The notes under the pieces: model-generated
The model's database searches: none
Seen by the model: the letters and a program-made list of their open reading frames with translations, nothing else
What the model was told of the DNA's origin: nothing
Part shown: positions 39,453 through 51,518 of the stretch, piece after piece
Position numbering within the stretch: position 1 is the stretch's first letter
Layout: the number at the start of each line of letters is the position of its first letter
Translations under genes and position numbers: made by a program
From: Paramecium octaurelia
Lineage: Eukaryota > Ciliophora > Oligohymenophorea > Peniculida > Parameciidae
Reading direction: 5' to 3'
Assembly (NCBI GenBank): GCA_905182995.1
Contig: CAJJDP010000142.1
Location: 4,684-68,683, forward strand
DNA length: 64,000 bases

Positions 39453-41555
39453 TTCTTAATTTTAATTATTAATTGAATTAATAAGTAGTAAATTTTATGT
39501 CTAAACTTTACATTCTGATAATTTCAATCAGAATTGATTCGGTTTAATAAGCCATTTCGAAGACCAAGATATAAAAATATTTCCAAAACCATTTATTTTT
39601 GTTACATTTTTTACCTCGGAATGTTTTCAATGATGAATCCTAGAATTCGCTCCAAAAATAAGAAAATTTAGAATTTATTGCTAAATGAAGAAAATAATAA
39701 GGAAATGTTAAATTTTTGAAATTGTTAAAAGCAGAATTGTTTCGAATACATATATATTGTTATTATCAATTTATTCAAATGTTAAAATAACAATTTAAAT
39801 TAGAAAATTTGTAAATGATTTTATAAATTTTAATGGCATAAATAAAAAACATAGAATTGTAAATGAGAAAAGATTAAAGATATTTAGTTAAATACAGAAA
39901 GTTTTATATTGACTACTGATAAATATTGAATAAATAACAAAAATAATGAAAATAATGATGTGAATTAATTCATGAATGACTAAATATTCAAAAATTTATA
40001 AAAAATAATGCTTAATTATTAATAATTGAAATTATATATTCTAATAGTAAATTTTGATAAGTTAATTTAAACTATATTAATCTAATTAGCAAAATTAATG
40101 AATAAAACATGAAATAATTGAAAGTGCATTTTATAAATGTGTGAATACAAAAATATGAGCATATTAATCATTTTTATTAGAAAAAAAACAAGATAGTTAA
40201 ATGAATTCATTTAAAATATTAAAACATAAATCATATTAAACAAAAGAAATGATATTTTAATGAATTTAATCTAAAATAAATGAATAAAATAATCATTCTA
40301 TTTGAGTTAATAAATACTAAAATTTGCTAAAGAATTTTTTTAAAATATATCAAGAATTTAATGAATTCCAAATATATATGATTGGAAATGATTAAATTTT
40401 TAATAATTATTTCAAAATTTATTAACAAAATAATCTATCTTTATTAGTAAATAAACGACTTAATTTTCACTGAATTTTTTCAAATAGATAAACATAATTA
40501 TCATCAATTTTAAACATGATATGATTCATAATGAAATCTTTTAAATCTATGAACTGAATTGTCATTTTCAATTCAAATTTAAATGATTTCTAAGATAATG
40601 AACATACTGAAATACACTTTATTTTTAATGTTTATTTAATTTTTTTTATCTAATTATATTATTTTTTATCATATCATTTTATTTACGAATGATTCTGCTT
40701 ATTTATATTGAAATATTTAACTATAAAATATATTTTAAATCCTATCAATTTGTCACTTAGTTAATAATAATAATTCTGATCATATATTGATTAAATATTT
40801 AGAAAAATGAAGAAATACTATTAATATAACAACCAAATCCATAATTGAGTTGATTCAATTTTTTATATAATTGTTGATTTTGATTATTTTTTCATCATTT
40901 AACTTTAATTTGAAAACATTTATAAATATATATTTAAACAAAACTTTAGATTGAATATTAGAATTCTTATGTTAATGTGCATTACAAACATTCTTACAAT
41001 TTATAAAATTTATTACTAAAATCATATTATATTCATTTATTGGTTTAAAATTGTTCAAAAATTAATAATACTTTTGTTTTTCTTTCTTTAGAAATTTATT
41101 TCAAATTCTGCTTTGTCATTCTGTTCAATCAATAATAATTAATCTATTTTCCTTCCAATCGCTAAAACCTAAGATTTTCTTTTTTCATATTTGTTATAGG
41201 GCACAGCACTTTAATTGAGCAAATCATTATACTATGTCTTTCAGATTTCTGATAGAAATATGATAGCGATCAATTTTCCTATAATTTTAAGAAGAAGAAA
41301 ATAAATCCTAGATTGTTATTGTGCTGGTATATCCTATTGGAACTTTAGAGAAAAGCTTAATATGGAAAGAATTTATATATATTAATATATGTCATCTTAA
41401 ATTTCTCATCTTCAAATTATTGTATGTTTACAATAATCTTGATCTTTATTTAGTTGGGTCTCAAAAAGTATATAATATTAGTAATTACTTTTCTGAATAC
41501 AATGATATATAAATGATATATAAATATTATTAATAGAAATATAAATATTATTAAT
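39453..41555. other. extremely AT-rich 2.1-kb spacer
   Basis: The longest gene-free block in the right half of the window, with many ATTTAAAT-like runs and dense TGA in all frames to about 41.1 kb. A short open stretch at about 41,200-41,550 contains no recognised motif. It separates a minus-strand gene from a plus-strand gene, so it contains the promoters of both. Confidence 0.6.
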
Positions 41556-43336
41556 ATGAGTTCATCTCAAGTAGGATATCTAGTAACTGCAAATATAATT
41601 ACTGCATTTGGTGGAGGAATATTATATGGTTTATATCAACTAGCAGGTGATTACTTAACAACCTTTTTTTTTATGGTACCAGCATAATTTAAATATAGAT
41701 AATTTTTGCTGTTGCATTGGCAAGCATCAGAATTTCAGTAGTGAATAGCATTTAGAAATTATATGAAACAAATAGCTAAAGATGGTCAAATTAAAGAATT
41801 TACTTTTTGCATCAAGCAAAATTTGGAATAACTTTCAATTTAATAATAAATCTTGTGTACTGCCTAAGATATCCATTTAAAATGTTAGAATATTTGAAAT
41901 AGCTGTTTACGATTTCTTCAATTCCATATATTTTTATATTCTATGTTGTAGTAATAAAACTGCAATGCTTACCTTAACTATTGTTTTGGGATGTTTTATT
42001 TTGGGCCTGTATTGATTTATTAAGAATAATATCATATCCTTTTAAGAGAAAAGCCAAAAAAGACGAGTAAGGATTATTAGAATGGATTAGCAAATCTAAA
42101 TTATTTAATACAATGTTATTTGCATCGGTGTTGTTGGGAATGATTTTAATATTACCAATAGCAATAGCATTAATATATTAGGATATAATGATATATAAAG
42201 AGGACTTGATACCAAAGCTATAGAAATATTAAATTCCAAATGAATATAAATACTATCTTTCAGCAGACTTCCTTCTATCCTAATTGCAAGGACAGTATCT
42301 ATCTGAATCTTAGATTCAGCAGTTATCTACTTACCTAAATCCTGTTGATGTTGAGGATAACCATAAAAATAATGTCATCTTTTTAGAGATCTTTTATGGA
42401 GAACACGCTGTTAAAATACTTGGAAGTCTAAAGGACTGTTAAGATTCCAAGTATTGTTAAGCTAAAGTGCTATTTAATAATTTGAATTTGTTAAATGATT
42501 AAATCTATGAGTATATGTAATACGGGTATAACTATTTTAATGCTATTTTGCCTCAATTATAGTAATTTGCATCCGTGATTGGGCAGTTCCTTATAAAAGT
42601 ATTTAGTGGGAGTGTTGCATTTTTAGTGAAATTCATTATTTTTTAATAGGGAGTGATGTACTTATTAACAGAATCTTCGTTTTATGATTTAATTAGTGTG
42701 AAAGAAAAGAAAAATTCATTTAAGGGAACATTGGTTTAGAATATAAGTAAACATATAACTGGAGTATTTGTATCCTTATTTACTATTTTTATGTAACACT
42801 TTATGTTATCATATATGTTTTTGGATATCCTACAAATAAAGTTAGCCTTTATATAAAGTCTTTTGATTGGATTATTATCTTTAACCTAGATAGTGGATCC
42901 AGGATTGACATTTATATTAATTACTGGAATTTGGTGGTTGGCTGGATTTCTAAATGATGCAGTTCATGAGTTTTGTATAAATGATGGATTAACTATATTG
43001 TTGGCTATAGGATTTTATTTTTAATCTGGTTCAATTTACTTAAATACATTTTAAAAACAATTAGGAGATGCATATTGGAGTGCAATGTCTGTTATTTTAG
43101 GATACATTTCATTTCGATGGTAAGGACTTTTAATTGGTCCTTTGTTGATTGGAGGAGTCAGAACTCTTTATGAGATTCTTGCCTGGTACTGGGGCGAAAG
43201 GGAAATTATGAATGATGATAAGACAATTTAGAATGAGAATCAAAGAATTTAGGGTGAGTTTAAGTCAATTGAAAATAAAGGAAACACAAGCAAGAGTGGC
43301 TAAATTAAGAAGGAAGGAAAGAAAAAGAAAGACTGA
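41556..43336 (+). CDS. TMEM245 / AI-2E-transporter-like multi-pass membrane protein (585 aa)
   Basis: One 23-nt intron (41676-41698, GTA...TAG) leaves exactly 586 codons from an ATG at 41556 to a TGA at 43334-43336. Hydrophobic segments at both ends flank a long soluble middle. After the intron the sequence F-F-F-M-I-I-F-A-V-A-L-A begins a helix pair. The C-terminal part has long helices (L-L-I-G-L-L-S-L, I-L-I-T-G-I-W-W-L-A-G-F), then W-Q-G-L-L-I-G-P-L-L-I-G-G, the layout and Gly-Pro-rich end motif of the AI-2E/TMEM245 family. The tail is Lys-rich. Substrate and membrane are unknown. Assignment is by topology and the terminal motif, not by alignment. Confidence 0.65.
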
Positions 43337-43421
43337 CATTATATCTATCGTAAATAAAATTATATATAATAATAATAAAAATAAATAATGGAGAAGAGAT
43401 TTTACAAAACCTGTTCCAAAC

Positions 43422-43805
43422 ATGCTTACTATTAATATATTAATAGATTTGATCCAAAATTGCTAGCCACTTATTAAACTGGATATTATCACGGGATTGG
43501 AAGACAGTATATTTTCTAAATTAAGTTAAAGAGGATTATTCAAAACATTAGTTTTGAGATAAGCAGGTGACAGTATTGGAATGGAAGAGGATCACAGTTA
43601 TACTTATAAGATGCACGTGATGGCCATGAACCTAATGTATAGAAGTGGTTGGGTGTTATTTGCTTACATTCTTATTTGGAATACATTTTTATTAGGAGAT
43701 CCCTGCTAAGTATTCAATAATATCTAATGGATAGGTGTTTAATACATCTTATTGGGACTTGGCATGCAAACCATCTGGAGATATGGATTACAATACAAGA
43801 TATGA
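43422..43805 (+). CDS. small membrane protein (127 aa)
   Basis: Open from an ATG at 43422 to a TGA at 43803-43805 (128 codons). The frame continues upstream with protein-like sequence (W-R-R-D-F-T-K-P-V-P-N) but without an earlier ATG, so a split start or short intron upstream is possible. Two hydrophobic segments are seen: Y-R-S-G-W-V-L-F-A-Y-I-L-I-W and W-I-G-V-Q-Y-I-L-L-G-L-G. No family is recognised. It lies 85 bp downstream of the TMEM245-like gene on the same strand, separated by a TAA/ATA-rich spacer. Confidence 0.55.
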
Positions 43806-43915
43806 AATGTTGTACGTTCAAGACAGAGTATTAAGATTCTGACCCATTAAGTATAAAAATATTATTATTATTTTAACCATCTTCACTTCTTTGAGCTTCC
43901 ACTTGATTAAGAAGG

Positions 43916-44192
43916 TCAGGTTAGTTATTCTCCTCCAATAATATTGAAATGAAGATGCCATGCGCTTTGGCCTCCATTCTCAAGATAGCTTATGATTACT
44001 CTAAATCCTTTCTTCAACTCATCCACTAATTCTACAATTTTATACATTTCGAACAATAAACTGTTTAAGATTTCTTTATCGTGTACTTGCGCACTGAGCT
44101 TTTTTGGCTAACATCATGAAATTAAGGCATTCGACATGTTTCAATATTTCTGGATTATCCTAACAAAAAATATTTGCTTTTTCAATAAACAA
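43916..44192 (-). pseudogene. HIT-domain (histidine triad) protein fragment
   Basis: The frame ending at the TGA 43916-43918 contains G-G-Q-S-A-W-H-L-H-F-N-I-I-G-G, the histidine-triad signature (H-x-H-x-H) with the last His replaced by Asn. Upstream are F-E-M-Y-K-I-V-E-L-V-D-E-L and N-P-E-I-L-K-H-V. The two parts are in different frames at a run of six A near 44,105; one fewer base restores continuity. The usual N-terminal I-F-C-x-I-x-x-G-E-I segment is not recognisable. HIT proteins hydrolyse or bind nucleoside phosphoramidates. The missing N-terminus and lost His suggest a pseudogene, although the frameshift alone could be a sequencing error. Confidence 0.6.
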
Positions 44193-44374
44193 AATAAGAT
44201 TATATATTTAACCAGAAACTATTTTATCAAAATTGGTCCTTCAGTGTCCAATTACAATAAAATTAAATAAATCAAAACATATTTTAATACAATTCATATA
44301 CTTAATTTCAATTATATGAATCAATATAATATTTTATTTATTACAAAAATTACTGTTTACATAAAAATAGAAAG

Positions 44375-45400
44375 TCACCTGGTATTTGTAATTTATATCG
44401 ACTTAGAGGATATGGAAATACCCAATTTATGATTCCACCAACTCCCAAAAATTTTGGAATAATCTAAAATTATTATTCATTCAATACATGAACTATATAA
44501 AACATTAATCAAATTTATAAATATAAAAGGAATCAAAATTATAAATGGTAGAACTAATGAGAGCAATATCTTAATAGACGAATTTTTTGTAAGCTTTGAT
44601 TTCCACATACTAAAAAGCCCTTCTTCATAAGAACTTTTTGTATTCACATCACCAACTAGTAATCCTGTTATCACAGCTCCTAACTCTGTAAATTGAAAAC
44701 AGGCTTTATATAATACTTATGGGGAATCTCTTGTGTAATTGGTAGATTTGCATTAATGAATTCTAAAAATCCATTAACTCATCTCCTATCGATCATAATA
44801 GATGAAGAATTTAATTTTAATAATACTAAAGATAAACCTAAAAGAACTAATAATAGGAAAAATGCAATAGGAATAAAATTATTTATTTCTTAATGTCGAC
44901 TTTATTATTGATTTAACAAATTTCGAATGCACCTAAACGTATTATTATTGATTAAATACCGTCTTAATGAATCATGAATTATAGCAACATACATTTAAGT
45001 AATATATAGACCTGTTCTTCAGTGTAAATAGATTTATAAAAGTTTAATCATAAATACTCTTTAAAAGTTCATTTGTGATTACACTTGCTACAACAACTGA
45101 TAAATATAGTAATGAATTTAATTTATTGTTATCGTTGAAGCAGCAATAAAATGCAGCAAGGGTGGAATAAAAACGGAAAAAAATTCATAAACAAAAAGTT
45201 CGAAACCAGGAATTGATTATTGCATCGATTTAGTAAATGATTTACTAATATCCCAAAGTTCATCATCAAAAATAATATAGAAGATGACATAAACAATCAG
45301 AAAAGTAGTGAAACTATTGATTATATTAATTTATTCATTTTATAATAATGGATAAAAAAGTATATCTTTTTTCTATTCAAAGGTGTAGGGAAAAATTACA
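44375..45400 (-). pseudogene. multi-pass membrane protein, frame-interrupted
   Basis: Protein-like sequence runs leftward from about 45,400 to a TGA at 44375-44377. Hydrophobic helices alternate with short loops: F-L-I-V-Y-V-I-F-Y-I-I-F, F-F-S-V-F-I-P-P-L-L, Y-L-S-V-V-V-A-S-V-I, I-A-F-F-L-L-L-V-L-L-G-L, L-G-A-V-I-T-G-L-L-V-G and L-V-L-P-F-I-I-L-I-P-F-I. A TAG-ending intron at 44464-44487 (24 nt) fits near the 3' end. Interruptions: a T-run near 45,150, an in-frame TGA at 44779-44781 where W would fit, and a C-run near 44,731. The start is unclear. The family is not recognised; a phosphatase or transporter-like membrane protein is possible. The stop and frameshifts may mean a pseudogene, sequence error, or both. 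Confidence 0.5.
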
Positions 45401-45582
45401 AAATACAGAATACAAAAAATTTAATTATTGATTTGTGTATCAATCAAAACTATTTATTAAGAATTAAGTTTTTGACTATTAATAATCAGAACTTCTCAAT
45501 TTTTACAAGCTTAATTATATAAGATTCTTATAATAAAATATATTTAAAATAAAGGTTATCTGCAAAAGAAGTTGAATAAATA

Positions 45583-46721
45583 TCATTATTCCATATATTT
45601 AGGTATTGGTATTCCAGATTTTAATATACAACCACCTGCATGTACCATAGCTACTGCAGGATAGATTGGCCCTTTTTTAAGCAACTCTGATCGAAACGCA
45701 ATTCCCTAATAATCAGCATTTAATGAGAAGGCCAGAGTTCCTTAAACAATTTATGATATCAATTACCATTATTCATATTTAGATAGACACCTATAACACA
45801 TTCATTTCTGAATTTTTTTCCATACTATTACCCAACAGCTTGTCCATTTCTTAATGATCCTTATCCATAATATGCAAATCCTTAAACACTGTCACAAAAT
45901 GCAACATCCAACTTTACGTTATTTCCTACAAAAACACCAATTTTAAATTCAGCATCTGTTTTGCTATCTACTTCAATTTCCCAATAATGAACCCCCCCTT
46001 CAATTGGCTTCATAAAATATAAAAAATACCATATCTCCCAATGCTGTTCTGAAATTGTATTAGCCATCTTTAATTTACACATAAAGATCTCCCATCGATA
46101 ATAATAAACCATCAAAACATTTATTTTTGTCCCATTTAAAAATAATACTTCCATCACCCATTACAGATTGTTATTGAATTATTTAATTTTATCTACTCTA
46201 AATTTGAGATGGTGAAGTAGGTAACTGAGATACGTACTGTTTAATAATCTCATATTATTTTCTGGAAGCTCCTGCATTATTAAATAATGATACAGTACAT
46301 TCACAAATAACACTGCAATATAATTATTAGCTAAACTTTATTTATAGAATTACATATTTTTCTCCAATGTTAAAAAGTTGTTGCATACATCATAATTTTG
46401 ACATTTTTATTTTGCACATTCTGTTAGATGTTACTCAAAATCTATAATTGTGAATAATTTTTTGCATTTGAGATTTGGGCAAGTTAATGTCAAATTCTTA
46501 TAAACTTTAAGCATTGCCCCTTAAAGTTTGTTATATTGTTGAGGTACTCCTTTAGGACAACAAGAACTTTGACAAATGGGCTTTTGGGCTACACATTCAT
46601 TGCAGTACATTTAACCACACCAACCGCATTCTCGAGGGTCCTTTACAATTTTATTGCAAACCAAACAAATATAGTGATGCTCAGGCTTAGGTTGGAATAG
46701 ATTAATTTCATAACCAGACAT
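45583..46721 (-). CDS. N-terminal zinc-finger (RING/TRAF-like) plus C-terminal SPRY protein
   Basis: The ATG at 46721 starts M-S-G-Y-E-I-N-L-F with C-L-V-C, C-G-W-C, C-N-E-C and further C/H pairs, a RING/TRAF-type zinc-binding head. The C-terminal part is a SPRY domain: F-K-W-D-K-N-K-C-F-D-G, G-G-V-H-Y-W-E-I-E-V-D, K-I-G-V-F-V-G and N-N-G-T-L-A-F-S-L-N, ending at a TGA at 45583-45585. Two short introns (46008-46029, 22 nt; 45741-45766, 26 nt), both ending AAG, join the SPRY frame perfectly. One further frame change around 46,320 remains unexplained (intron or indel). RING/B-box plus SPRY proteins are commonly ubiquitin ligases or their adaptors; that role is inferred. Confidence 0.75.
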
Positions 46722-47127
46722 GCTATATTTTGTTGAAATATAAATTAAAAAAATTTAATAATGTTTTCTTAAATGAAAGATTTCTTCTATTTTGCAAATA
46801 GTTTAAAAGAAAATTAATTTAATAATTTATTCACCATGCGTCTGCTCACTAAATCACTACTCCATGAATTATAAAAAAGAAGAATATTTTATAAGAGAAA
46901 TCTTTATAGAGTTTAATGTTTAATGTCTTACAATATTAAAACCCTTCAATAAAAAATCAAATAATCCAATATATAAACTGGATTGATACAATGAAAAATG
47001 TCATTTGATAACTATTAACAAAAATTTGATCAACTTTTCAAGACCCTTTTAATGTTGTTATTAATATTATTAAGGTATAAAATGGAATGAAGAATAGTTG
47101 ACTTTATGAATAGTTGTAATAGAAGAA
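46722..47127. other. spacer upstream of the zinc-finger/SPRY gene
   Basis: AT-rich, 0.4 kb; it should hold the promoter of the leftward zinc-finger/SPRY gene. Nothing specific seen. Confidence 0.45.
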
Positions 47128-47472
47128 ATGATGAAAAAATGGAAATTTTTAATTTAAAATTTTATTTGCTTATGGATATTAATTTACTCATACATTTAGA
47201 TGACTTTGCCGGAAACAATTAGAATAACTTTATATTTTATGTAATCTATTGAAAATCCTTTCAATTCTACACAATTCAATGATCTAATAGCTCAATATGA
47301 GGTTCATTTAGGGGTCAAATTAAAAAGAATTACAAAATGTCTTAGTTTCCTCTATAGTTTAAGAAATTTAATCTATTTTTTAGAAATTAGAAAAAGAAAT
47401 TTAATTGACAAAGGATTATTATTAAAATCGTTTTTATAATGTCAATATAGACACAGAGATGATTCAGATTGA
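47128..47472 (+). CDS. possible small secreted or membrane protein (114 aa)
   Basis: Two consecutive ATGs (47128, 47131) open 115 codons to a TGA at 47470-47472. The N-terminus looks like a signal peptide or anchor (W-K-F-L-I-Q-N-F-I-C-L-W-I-L). The rest is basic and helical. No motif is recognised. It ends 27 bp from the stop of the convergent secreted-protein gene. It may be a chance ORF. Confidence 0.35.
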
Positions 47473-47498
47473 ATTGTTGTTCAAATATTTTTATATTT

Positions 47499-48179
47499 TC
47501 ACATAGGGACATTTGCAAATTATTCCATCTCCTTTTGATATTATTCTTGCAAATATTGATCCAAATCGTTAGGACTGATTGATCCCTACATTTTGATATC
47601 ACTCTCCTTAACCTCGAATCCACTTTCACTATCATATGATGAATATGGTAAACTGTTATCCGCAGGAGCAAATGGAGAAACAACTCCCTTTTGATCAGGG
47701 ATTGGATCCTTTTAAATAACTGGAGTGAGTTGGTGTTCAACTACATCTACAGGCATTTCGCTTTCTGGATCATATTGATTGTCTTTTTTGCTTTCATTCT
47801 ATTAACTCTACATGTAGGTATCTTCATCATTTAAATGTTATTCTTCAAGTGTTTATCTCTTCATTCTCTCATATTCTTCTTATTCTTTTCTATCTAACTC
47901 TTCCATTTATTCAGCAGTTAATGTTTATTCTTCATCTATTTATATTACTGCTTCTTCCTCTATTTGAACTTATATTTATTCATGAACATTGATTTCTTAG
48001 AATCCTTCTTATTGAGTTTCTTGTTGTCCATTCAATTAAACATCATCATCAATATATTGCACTTATTTTTCTATCAAAGCTAATTTCTGTCCATTCAAAA
48101 TATGGGTCTACCTTTGTCTCAAATGCTCAGCTGATTGAGCTATGCCTATCAAAATAACTATTAAAATCACTGTTCTCAT
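47499..48179 (-). CDS. secreted Gln/Glu-rich protein (226 aa)
   Basis: An uninterrupted frame of 227 codons runs from an ATG at 48179 to a TGA at 47499-47501. A signal peptide is clear (M-R-T-V-I-L-I-V-I-L-I-G-I-A-Q-S-A). The mature part is Glu/Gln-rich with coiled-coil-like stretches (L-T-A-E-Q-M-E-E-L-D-R-K-E), then a Pro/Ser/Asp-rich segment, and ends in a helix (L-D-Q-Y-L-Q-E-Q-Y-Q-K-E-M). Many Gln are TAA/TAG. It is divergent from a trichocyst matrix protein gene across 664 bp, so a role in the secretory granule pathway is possible but unproven. Confidence 0.8.
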
Positions 48180-48843
48180 TAAAACGGATTATTATAATAT
48201 TGTAAATATTCCAACAAATTAATAAATAATACTTTAAATAAAAATAGATAGTGATTCATTCATCCTATACTTTCCATCTTAAAATAGATAATATATTTAA
48301 ATGCATAATGATATTTCTAGATATTCATAAAAAATATATTTATATCAAGAATTCTCATAAGTATGTTATTATTCATTATCTTATAAATAAGTGATAAAAA
48401 CCTAATTGCCACATTATGATGAAACTAGATAATCAGTCAAAATAAAAAATATCTAAACATTACAAGATCATAAATTTCTTATGATATTTCGATCAAATAC
48501 AGTTTTGGTTTATTACTCTATTTACTAAATAAAACTAGAATTAAAGAAGTTGTAAAAATCATCATCTCTAGCAATTTAATTCTGGTAATTATGCACTATT
48601 TGAGGATGACCCTATCAATATTTTCAGTTTTCATTTTTATTTATCATCGAAGATAAGGTTTACGAATAATATATTTGATTGCTGACAAATAAATAGAAAT
48701 CCTAAAAATTAATTGTAGAATAGATGATATATAGTTGTTATGTATTAAGAGATTTGAAGACCAATTTGATAATTGTTTTCATATAATCGTAAAAGAAATG
48801 ATATTAATTATAATTTGTATTCGTTTTTAATATTAATATAAAA
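48180..48843. promoter_or_regulatory. shared intergenic region between two divergent secreted-protein genes
   Basis: This 664-bp spacer must carry the promoters of both the leftward secreted protein and the rightward trichocyst matrix protein. No specific motif was identified. The right end (48810 onward) is duplicated with the next gene. Confidence 0.4.
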
Positions 48844-50163
48844 ATGAGAATTGTATTATTAGTTCTATTGAGCATGGTATTATTGATATAGGATGTTAGG
48901 CATTTTGTAAAATGGGGACAGATCCAAAGATTGTGTTGGCAGAAATAGATGACCATCATATGGGTAAAACATTCTTGAATGCCATCCAAATTAGTTTGGC
49001 AACAGGTTCACCTGTACATGAAATTTAGAGCTACATAAACAATATTAGGTATAAAATAATCATGACCGTAGATTTATGTTGGAACAAGAATAAAAGGATG
49101 CTGATCTCTATATTCAAAGCACATAGGCATCATGCAATAGATTGTTACATGATTTTTCAACAAATTTAGCTTATCATTAGAGTTAATTGAAGGCTCATTA
49201 GAAAATAGTTGAGGTTAATCATATATCAATAAATTAGGAAAATACAAATAATCTTTAGAGATCTCTTAATAAGATTGCAGAGGTCTCAGTTGAAATTGAG
49301 GAGAACAACAAGAAAACAAATGCGGGGTAGAGCGAAAGAGATTTACAATATGCTGAATTTTAATCTAAAATCAAAGATCATACAGAAGCAATTGCTGCAA
49401 TTGATGAAGCATATGCATTGATTGAACATTTATCAAGTGGATCATCCTTTATTTAAGTGAAAGGAAGATTTAACAAAGTCTTGTAGAGATTATAGAAGTA
49501 AAGTATTATCTAATTCAATTAGTTAATCAACTGGATTATTATTTTAACCAATACTAACTATGATGACTTAATTATCATCAAAATCTGATTCCGACACTGC
49601 AAAGAAAGTTCTATAATTGTTGGCCAACTTAAGAGTTCAAATTGTTGAAAGCAAAGGAAATGATGAATCTATAGAGAAATAATAAAGTCTAAATTGGTAA
49701 TAGTTCTTAGCAGATTTAACAAATGAGAAAAACACTTTGTAATTCTATTCACTATTCTTATAATAGGTCAGATCAAAGATAAAATTTAGAATAAGCTATT
49801 TTAAATTATTAGAGTATTATTGAAGAATCAGAAGGCAAAGTTGAGTATCATGCTGCTGAAGTTGAAAGAAACTAAGTAATAAGTAATTTAAATTAAAGAG
49901 TAACTTGGAAGGATAAGACTAATGGTGTAGATAATAACAAGACATATATTAGATGGAAACCTAATCCAGAGTTTAGAGTTAAGATTTAATTTCCAGAATT
50001 TCAGATCACATTTAGGATAAAATTGTAACTCTTAAAGAATATTTAAGAGAAAGACTTCAGTTAAATTGAGTATCTAAACATTAAAAAATAAATACAAATT
50101 TTAAATTATTAATACATACATCTATCCTTACTTACATCATCAATTTATTTTTGGGTTTTTTAT
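48810..50163. repeat. copy 1 of a 1,354-bp duplicated block containing the trichocyst gene
   Basis: Identical to 50165-51518 (offset 1,355), with one N at 50164. The whole gene plus both flanks is repeated without a visible difference. Confidence 0.92.
48844..50069 (+). CDS. trichocyst matrix protein (TMP) precursor
   Basis: Signal peptide M-R-I-V-L-L-V-L-L-S-M-V-L-L from an ATG at 48844; stop TGA at 50067-50069. The mature sequence has the TMP hallmarks: L-A-E-I-D-x-H-x-M-G-K-T-F-L-N-A-I-Q-I, A-T-G-S-P-V-H-E-I, long heptad-rich helices, Q-P-I-L-T-M-M-T-Q-L-S-S-K-S-D and a C-terminal helix. TMPs are proteolytically processed and form the crystalline expandable core of Paramecium trichocysts. 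Three introns (49049-49071, 49498-49522, 49739-49766), all GTA...TAG. Two one-base deficits in A-runs (near 48,910 and 49,885) must be allowed for; with them the length is exactly 384 codons. Both copies carry the same deficits, so they are either real or shared by the reads behind both contigs. Confidence 0.85.
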
Positions 50164-50164
50164 N

Positions 50165-51518
50165 ATAATTTGTATTCGTTTTTAATATTAATATAAAAAT
50201 GAGAATTGTATTATTAGTTCTATTGAGCATGGTATTATTGATATAGGATGTTAGGCATTTTGTAAAATGGGGACAGATCCAAAGATTGTGTTGGCAGAAA
50301 TAGATGACCATCATATGGGTAAAACATTCTTGAATGCCATCCAAATTAGTTTGGCAACAGGTTCACCTGTACATGAAATTTAGAGCTACATAAACAATAT
50401 TAGGTATAAAATAATCATGACCGTAGATTTATGTTGGAACAAGAATAAAAGGATGCTGATCTCTATATTCAAAGCACATAGGCATCATGCAATAGATTGT
50501 TACATGATTTTTCAACAAATTTAGCTTATCATTAGAGTTAATTGAAGGCTCATTAGAAAATAGTTGAGGTTAATCATATATCAATAAATTAGGAAAATAC
50601 AAATAATCTTTAGAGATCTCTTAATAAGATTGCAGAGGTCTCAGTTGAAATTGAGGAGAACAACAAGAAAACAAATGCGGGGTAGAGCGAAAGAGATTTA
50701 CAATATGCTGAATTTTAATCTAAAATCAAAGATCATACAGAAGCAATTGCTGCAATTGATGAAGCATATGCATTGATTGAACATTTATCAAGTGGATCAT
50801 CCTTTATTTAAGTGAAAGGAAGATTTAACAAAGTCTTGTAGAGATTATAGAAGTAAAGTATTATCTAATTCAATTAGTTAATCAACTGGATTATTATTTT
50901 AACCAATACTAACTATGATGACTTAATTATCATCAAAATCTGATTCCGACACTGCAAAGAAAGTTCTATAATTGTTGGCCAACTTAAGAGTTCAAATTGT
51001 TGAAAGCAAAGGAAATGATGAATCTATAGAGAAATAATAAAGTCTAAATTGGTAATAGTTCTTAGCAGATTTAACAAATGAGAAAAACACTTTGTAATTC
51101 TATTCACTATTCTTATAATAGGTCAGATCAAAGATAAAATTTAGAATAAGCTATTTTAAATTATTAGAGTATTATTGAAGAATCAGAAGGCAAAGTTGAG
51201 TATCATGCTGCTGAAGTTGAAAGAAACTAAGTAATAAGTAATTTAAATTAAAGAGTAACTTGGAAGGATAAGACTAATGGTGTAGATAATAACAAGACAT
51301 ATATTAGATGGAAACCTAATCCAGAGTTTAGAGTTAAGATTTAATTTCCAGAATTTCAGATCACATTTAGGATAAAATTGTAACTCTTAAAGAATATTTA
51401 AGAGAAAGACTTCAGTTAAATTGAGTATCTAAACATTAAAAAATAAATACAAATTTTAAATTATTAATACATACATCTATCCTTACTTACATCATCAATT
51501 TATTTTTGGGTTTTTTAT
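50165..51518. repeat. copy 2 of the 1,354-bp duplicated block
   Basis: Partner of 48810-50163. Confidence 0.92.
50199..51424 (+). CDS. trichocyst matrix protein, second (probably artefactual) copy
   Basis: Base-for-base duplicate of the gene at 48844-50069, including introns at the same offsets and the same two A-run deficits. TMPs do form multigene families, but paralogues diverge, especially in introns and flanks. Complete identity including non-coding sequence and an intervening N points to an assembly overlap. Confidence 0.6.

Noticed and set aside
41321-41555. Open stretch upstream of the TMEM245-like gene as a Kelch-like protein
   Set aside because: Only a weak L-Y-L-V-G-S pattern in a short ORF with no other blade and no stop-to-stop length above chance.
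43389-43570. ORF starting at the ATG at 43388 and closed by a TGA near 43,568
   Set aside because: The frame starting at 43422 continues into clear membrane helices and a single TGA; the other frame is closed early and has no coherent features.
50199-51424. A second trichocyst gene as a true tandem duplicate
   Set aside because: It is identical to the first copy including introns and flanks and is separated by a single N; treated as a contig overlap.
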